DNA of 64,000 nt from Paramacrobiotus metropolitanus (lineage: Eukaryota; Tardigrada; Eutardigrada; Parachela; Macrobiotidae). Made by a program: the position numbers and the translations under genes. Positions 59,279 to 64,000 of the stretch are shown here, in pieces. The stretch's first letter is position 1, and the number at the start of each line of letters is the position of its first letter. The stretch lies in contig NW_026570272.1 in the NCBI RefSeq assembly GCF_019649055.1, positions 310,001 through 374,000 on the forward strand, in the 5' to 3' direction. Under the pieces are notes generated by a model, which was not told the origin of the DNA, did not search any database, and saw only the letters and a program-made list of their open reading frames with translations.

Positions 59279-61663
59279 TTAACGCGAGGTAAACGCTGCC
59301 CAAGTGATCCCTTTTCGCAGCGGCAAGATGTGCTTCCAGGCCAGGAGTTTTTGGATGGCGACGCAGGGAAAAGCGCCGGGAGGGACATCATCCGGTGCGG
59401 CCAGCGGACCGGGGGTCCACTTGTCGGTTGCGGGATCATAGCTCTCCATCCAAAGCCCGCCCTCGTCGCCGTCAAGTCCCCCCACCGCCGTCAGTCGGCC
59501 GTCGATCAGCAGGAGCCCGGACTCGGCACGTGGTGTGCCCATGTCGGCTATATCAGTCGACGCACATATATATAGTCACACACCATCCCACAACATCAAC
59601 ACACGCAGCAGCAGTGACTGTGTGCACGCAGACTCACCTCGTTGCTCCCACTGGCCCGTCTCCACATTGTAGGCCTCCACACAGCTCAGCGGCACTGCGT
59701 TGCCGGGGCCGGCGTAGCCACCTGCGAATTAATATTACTGCGGTTAACGTCCATTACATGCGTAATAAACGCGTAAATGCTTAACGTCAGCCTCGTCCCT
59801 ATACAGATCAGTATACCCGCGCTGATGGACATTAACTGCGTAATCCTGCAAAGTATTCATGGCAAATATCGCTACTGACGAGGTACCAGCATGACCACTG
59901 TACAGTGTGGTACAGCGGCCACCACTCACCGACAACGTAAATCCACCCGTCTGGCCCGACACAAGCGGCTGGCCGGCAGCGGGCTGTCGGCAGGGGCGCC
60001 AAAGTCTGCCAGGCGTTCTCGTTGGGGACATATCGGAGGACATCATCACTTGTCACTCCACACTGCTGACCACTCCGCTAAACAAATACAGAAATCCGCC
60101 GTGCGCCACGATCCCACTCTCCCAGACAGTCGTCGGCTTGCCGGCCTTCAGCTGCCACTCCTGTAGCTCGTCGTAATAGCAGTACAGCTGCTGTCCGCCG
60201 ACGGCGTACTGATGTCCCCCGACAACAGCCAGAGATGCCTGGTTGACGTCCAGACCACAGGTGCCCATTCCGGACCACCGGTCCACGCTGGCGTCGTACG
60301 TCATGACAACCATCCCGCCCCCTTCAGCTGGCAGCATCGTCGCAATGGCGATCTGATGACCACGTGGAATGTACAACGGTGGGAATGCGCAGTTCGGTGG
60401 TGGTGGAGCGAAAGGGACGCTCTCGCATTTCCCGGTCTTCGAGTCCACGCAATCAATCATGCCCGACAGGTGATGGACGGCCACAATTACGGTTTCTGCA
60501 AGGTTATCATTACAGTACAGTGCTTGCAACAACAGTGTTACACTTGTTCACAGTGTGCAGTGAATCGAAATGTACCGTACCATACGAAACGCGCAGCGAT
60601 GGACGGCTGTTCGCAGCGGCATCGATATCCGCGAGAGCAGCCTCGGTAGCATCCTCGGCCGCTTTTGCCAAACGTTGCGCCAGGGGATGTTCAGGAAGAC
60701 GAGCTAGGAAACCGTTAGACAGCAAAGTCAGTCGCAGGTGCTGGAACAGTTCATCCGCCAGCGGGTGCCGCTGCTCAGCACAATCCGGAACTGTCAGCCA
60801 CCGCCAAACAGCATCAGCCACCTGGTCCTCGCAAGCTACGTACAGCTGGTCGGAGCGGATCAAGTGGATCATCTGTCAAATTCAATACGAGTACAGGACA
60901 GTGCATGACAAGAAACAAAGCAATGGCTGTTGACAAACGGCGGAAGGTGTTCGGGACACTGCGTAACACGCACCGCGTCGCTTGTCAGAGATGCCAAATC
61001 GCCACGTAAGGTCATCACAATGAAATGCTCCCCAATTAAGGCGCGACACTCGTCCGCCAGATCCACCAAGGCCAGGCGCACCGCTTCATTGTATATCTCC
61101 AGGCGCGGGTTGTCCACTTCCAGGCGCGTCCGCAGCAGCGTCGTGCATGCTCGCACAATCTGCGGAATCTCCAGATAGTCCGCAGCTTGTGCCAGAGCGA
61201 ATGCACCGCTGTCCTCGAGGCCCTCCAGGCTGATGGGGTGTCCGTACATTGCGCCGATGATCCTGCAAGTCGCCAAGAACCGATGGCCATGTTTAACTGG
61301 CCGTACAGATGCATGGTTGCCACTGCGATTCTGCTGCATGTGCACTTACTGCTCTAGAATGCTGTGGGGGATATTCGGCAGCGGGAGGTCCTTCTTCTGC
61401 GATTCCATCATCTCAGAACGGAACATTGCACGGAAAAACTGGCTGCGGGCCATGAGGACGATGCGGTGGCAGGGAATCCATGATGGCTCTGCTGGAGCAT
61501 CGGAAGGTGGGGCACCTCGCAGTTCCACATCGCACAATTCGGATCGGACGTCATTCAGGCCCTGCACCAATCCGTAGGCATCCAGGGAGACGGTCGCTCC
61601 GTCCTCGGGCAGGCGCAGTCGCTTTCGAGATGGTAAGGGGTTCGACGGACCAGCTTCTGCCAT
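59279..61663 (-). CDS. BTB-BACK-Kelch protein (KLHL type)
   Basis: Proteins of this layout bring substrates to cullin-3 ubiquitin ligases: BTB and BACK bind CUL3 and the Kelch propeller binds the target. Seven exons on the minus strand: 61663-61350 (BTB: E-L-C-D-V-E-L...I-P-C-H-R-I-V-L-M-A-R-S-Q-F-F-R-A-M-F), 61262-60974 (end of BTB and BACK), 60872-60581 (BACK), 60495 to about 60070, about 60060-59930, 59721-59638 and 59547-59279 (Kelch blades, with G-G doublets and W-x-x-L or W-x-x-R strands). All checked junctions are GT-AG and in phase, except between the fourth and fifth parts. There the frame must shift near 60050-60080 and no normal intron fits. A GGAGTG repeat 17 bp apart lies exactly there. 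So the gene may be damaged, or the sequence may hold an error. Confidence 0.82.
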
Positions 61664-61799
61664 AATGTGATGCTCGCCGTGTACAACCTGAACAGCGCCT
61701 CGCGACGATTGGGCGCCAAAAGACGAATGATGGGAGAACGGGCGCAGATTGTAATACACTAAATACAGTATGAAAGCAACATTTCGCACGATCTAACAG

Positions 61800-62555
61800 A
61801 TTTTGATCCACAGAATCACAAAAAGAGTTTTTTTCCGTAGACCGTATTCACCATCTGCCTGTTTGTTTGGGTTTCTCGCATCCTCATGACGTCACGGTGG
61901 CTGGCCAGCCGGTCCAAATGTTCTGAATGGCTTGCCACCGCCCGCTGTGGTCAACTGCTTGGTCTGGTGCGTGGAGTGGCGAGGTATACGTAAGTGACTT
62001 CCGCTGTTCCTCGCGTGCTGTGATACAGTCCAGGCGCTACTGTACTACTACCGTAGATTTAGAGTGTAATACAGTCAGTAATAAATACTCTGACTCGGTA
62101 CTCGATACTCGATAGTTCCCGCAAGCAGGTGAAAATCTGGAAGTTGTAGAACAGCGGTTCAGAAGTTCTGAATCAGAACTTCAGAGTTGATTTTGCTGCT
62201 GTTCATAATTGTATCAATCCTGACTTCTGAATTATGAAGACAATTATTATTTATTCGGTTAGTGTTTAATTTTATCTAGAGCTTGCAAGGATGTCACGAC
62301 GTGCAGGAGGGTTCTGCTCTTTAATATAGCGCAAACTAGACCGACTCAACAGCGACAAACAAATTTAATACGACAAAGAATTTTATCTCGTTATATGTTT
62401 CCATGCATCCTGAGTCCTGACTCAGGGGATCTGGATTAATCTTGCAGACGGCAGTGCGTAATATTATCTTTCCGGCACTGGCCAGTTGCCAGTGATCTGA
62501 TCAGTGATCTAACACGGGCAGACAGACGCAGTAAATAATAATCACGAACGGCGCA
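61800..62555. other. Divergent spacer between the Kelch gene and F-box gene F
   Basis: This is the head-to-head upstream region of both genes. No motif assigned. Confidence 0.4.
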
Positions 62556-64000
62556 ATGCTGATTTACGGCGATCGGGTGTACGCGTGGAACGCTGTGGAC
62601 GTTCTCGTCGACGGTCGACTGCAGCACGGCCGCGTCATCAGCGTGGTGGACGGCGGCCTGATGATTGATTTCCAGTGGGGCACTCACAGTCAGCTGACAC
62701 AGCGCGCGCAGCGGGTGGAATACGGACGCATCTTCCTCTGCAGCCAGCCGCCTCCGGGGCTCTGCCAACTAAACAACGACGTTCGTGTACAGTGGGTGCA
62801 GGTGTTGTTGCGGTATGAACCGGCGGCGGCCTGGATCTGGTACCGGGGACAGGTTCGCTCCGTCGCCTCCTACCGCTACGAGGAGTTTGTCAGCGTCGTA
62901 GCGGAACTGCCGCTGGCTCTGGTTCGCGCTGGCTGGCCCAGGAGACTGCTGCCCTGCTTTGTCCAAGAACTGGTGCCTTGCCAGCAGGTGCGCGAAGTGC
63001 AGCCATCCGCGGGCGTCGATGGCGGTCGGCCACGCGTGGAGCAGGGGGCCTTCGTGATCCGCTGCTGCCCGCTGCCGGCCACCGCGGTGGCCAAGCGGCT
63101 TGGACAGATCTTCGATGGTCGACGGCACAACGTCTTGTTCGTTTCCCGCTTCAATCAGACCCTCCTGTATCTGCAACGGGAGACGGGCACGGCGCTGACC
63201 GCCGAGCAAGTGGTAAGGGCGCTGCTGGTAGCCATTCATTTGCATCGAGCGCGAGGTGCTGCAGTTAAGCCTTCGTCAAGAGCATAAAACTTGTCTGACG
63301 CCACGAAGAGCGTACGTTACGCTTTTCCAATTCCACGACCCCTATACCATTTCCCAGGGGTATTGGCGCTCGCGCTCGTGCAATAATGTTGTTCGCGACG
63401 ACCGCTAGCATTATCCAGTTCAATTGTCCGTAATCAGCTAGAACGTTGCTGGTTCGTTGCAGGAACGTCTCTGTGCAGACCGCCGCCTACCCGAAGTAGG
63501 CTTCCGAACCGCGCCGCTCCTGATGCCGCGTCCGGTGCCGCTGTTGATAGCCAGTCCGCCCGCTCCACCGGCCTGGAAGCCGACCAGCTACCCGACCACC
63601 GGCCGTGCGGCGGCCGTCCCTCCCGTCAGCCTGCCGCTGCCCGTGGAGTTGTGGCTGGAAGTGCTGCGCTCGCTGGACTCCATCGGGCGCGTCCGCTGCC
63701 GCCGGGTGTGTCCCCTGTGGAACCGCCTACTGGCCCGCCACGCCTACTTCCCCGATGTGCGCGTCGCCGGCACAGAGGGGGAGTATGCGGCCGACCCGGT
63801 GGGGCCGTTGGAGCTCGAGGGCCTCAGCGTGTACTGGGTGGTGGCCTGCCTGCTCAAGTGCCTGACGCCGCGCACCACACGGGCGGTCTTCGTCAACCTG
63901 GCGCTGGACGACGCCCGCCAGCTGTCCGCACCGCTGCGGCACATGCTGCAGGAGCGCCGCCTACCGCTGCTGCTCTTCTACAAGTGCCGGTTCGGTGCCG
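62556..64000 (+). CDS. F-box protein F, second type (runs off the window)
   Basis: Exon 1 (62556-63212, 219 codons) and exon 2 (63463 to beyond the end) join in phase 0. Exon 1 has the barrel-like start (V-D-V-L-V-D-G-R-L-Q-H-G-R-V...M-I-D-F...V-E-Y-G-R-I-F) and a second beta-rich part ending A-L-T-A-E-Q-V. Exon 2 begins with a proline-rich linker. The F-box follows (L-P-L-P-V-E-L-W-L-E-V-L-R-S-L-D-S-I...R-V-C-P-L-W-N-R), then Y-W-V-V-A-C-L-L-K-C-L-T and V-F-V-N-L, aligning with gene E. It is open throughout and is the intact reference for E. It is likely an SCF ubiquitin ligase adaptor with unknown substrate. Confidence 0.8.

Noticed and set aside
59744-60166. Plus-strand frames over the Kelch exons
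   Set aside because: Antisense of the Kelch coding exons.

Overview
The window is nuclear DNA from an invertebrate animal. Every protein-coding gene I can read is split by spliceosomal GT-AG introns, exons are GC-rich in the third codon position, and introns and spacers are AT-rich. The recognisable genes (mitochondrial-type methionyl-tRNA synthetase, eRF1, a serpin, a BTB-BACK-Kelch protein, an Ig-domain protein) are animal-type. I cannot name the species from the sequence; a small ecdysozoan such as a tardigrade is only a guess. There are no bacterial operons, CRISPR arrays or rRNA genes.

Layout. 0.6-2.2 kb: last three exons of a mitochondrial-type methionyl-tRNA synthetase, + strand, with an apparent frame slip near the C-terminus. 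2.3-8.5 kb: a graveyard of small transposons, palindromes, a tRNA-like repeat and retroelement relics. 8.5-9.5 kb: a hexanucleotide microsatellite, an Ig-domain exon, and a broken copy of the synthetase 3' end. 9.9-22.6 kb: a transposon cluster. A retrotransposon with a restriction-like endonuclease domain (RLE-LINE) is split by a 7.3-kb element with about 280-bp terminal inverted repeats and a 9-bp target duplication. That element contains another, nearly complete RLE-type retrotransposon and a 1.4-kb Harbinger-like element, and a 1.2-kb hAT-like element lies just outside it. 23.3-27.0 kb: complete seven-exon eRF1 gene. 28.3-30.9 kb: a helix-turn-helix gene (-), a truncated paralogue (+), and a two-exon intracellular-type serpin (+). 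31.5-33.6 kb: two unrecognised minus-strand genes.

35.4-50.5 kb: a tandem array of long F-box genes (three intact copies A, B and D, plus decayed fragments), all + strand, sharing a four-exon layout, a conserved upstream block and a conserved downstream block. A minus-strand F-box gene (46.9-47.4 kb) and a second, related F-box type (53.0-56.5 kb, disrupted; 62.6 kb to the window end, intact as far as seen) extend the cluster. A minus-strand BTB-BACK-Kelch gene lies at 59.3-61.7 kb. F-box and BTB-Kelch proteins are both substrate adaptors of cullin-RING ubiquitin ligases, so the right half of the window is rich in candidate E3 adaptors. Whether they act together is not shown here.

The best candidate for something undescribed is the F-box family: its members combine an N-terminal small-barrel (Tudor/Agenet-like) region, a central F-box and a conserved C-terminal region, and they multiply by local duplication amid active transposons. 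Splice sites were placed by eye from reading frame, GT-AG signals and family alignment.
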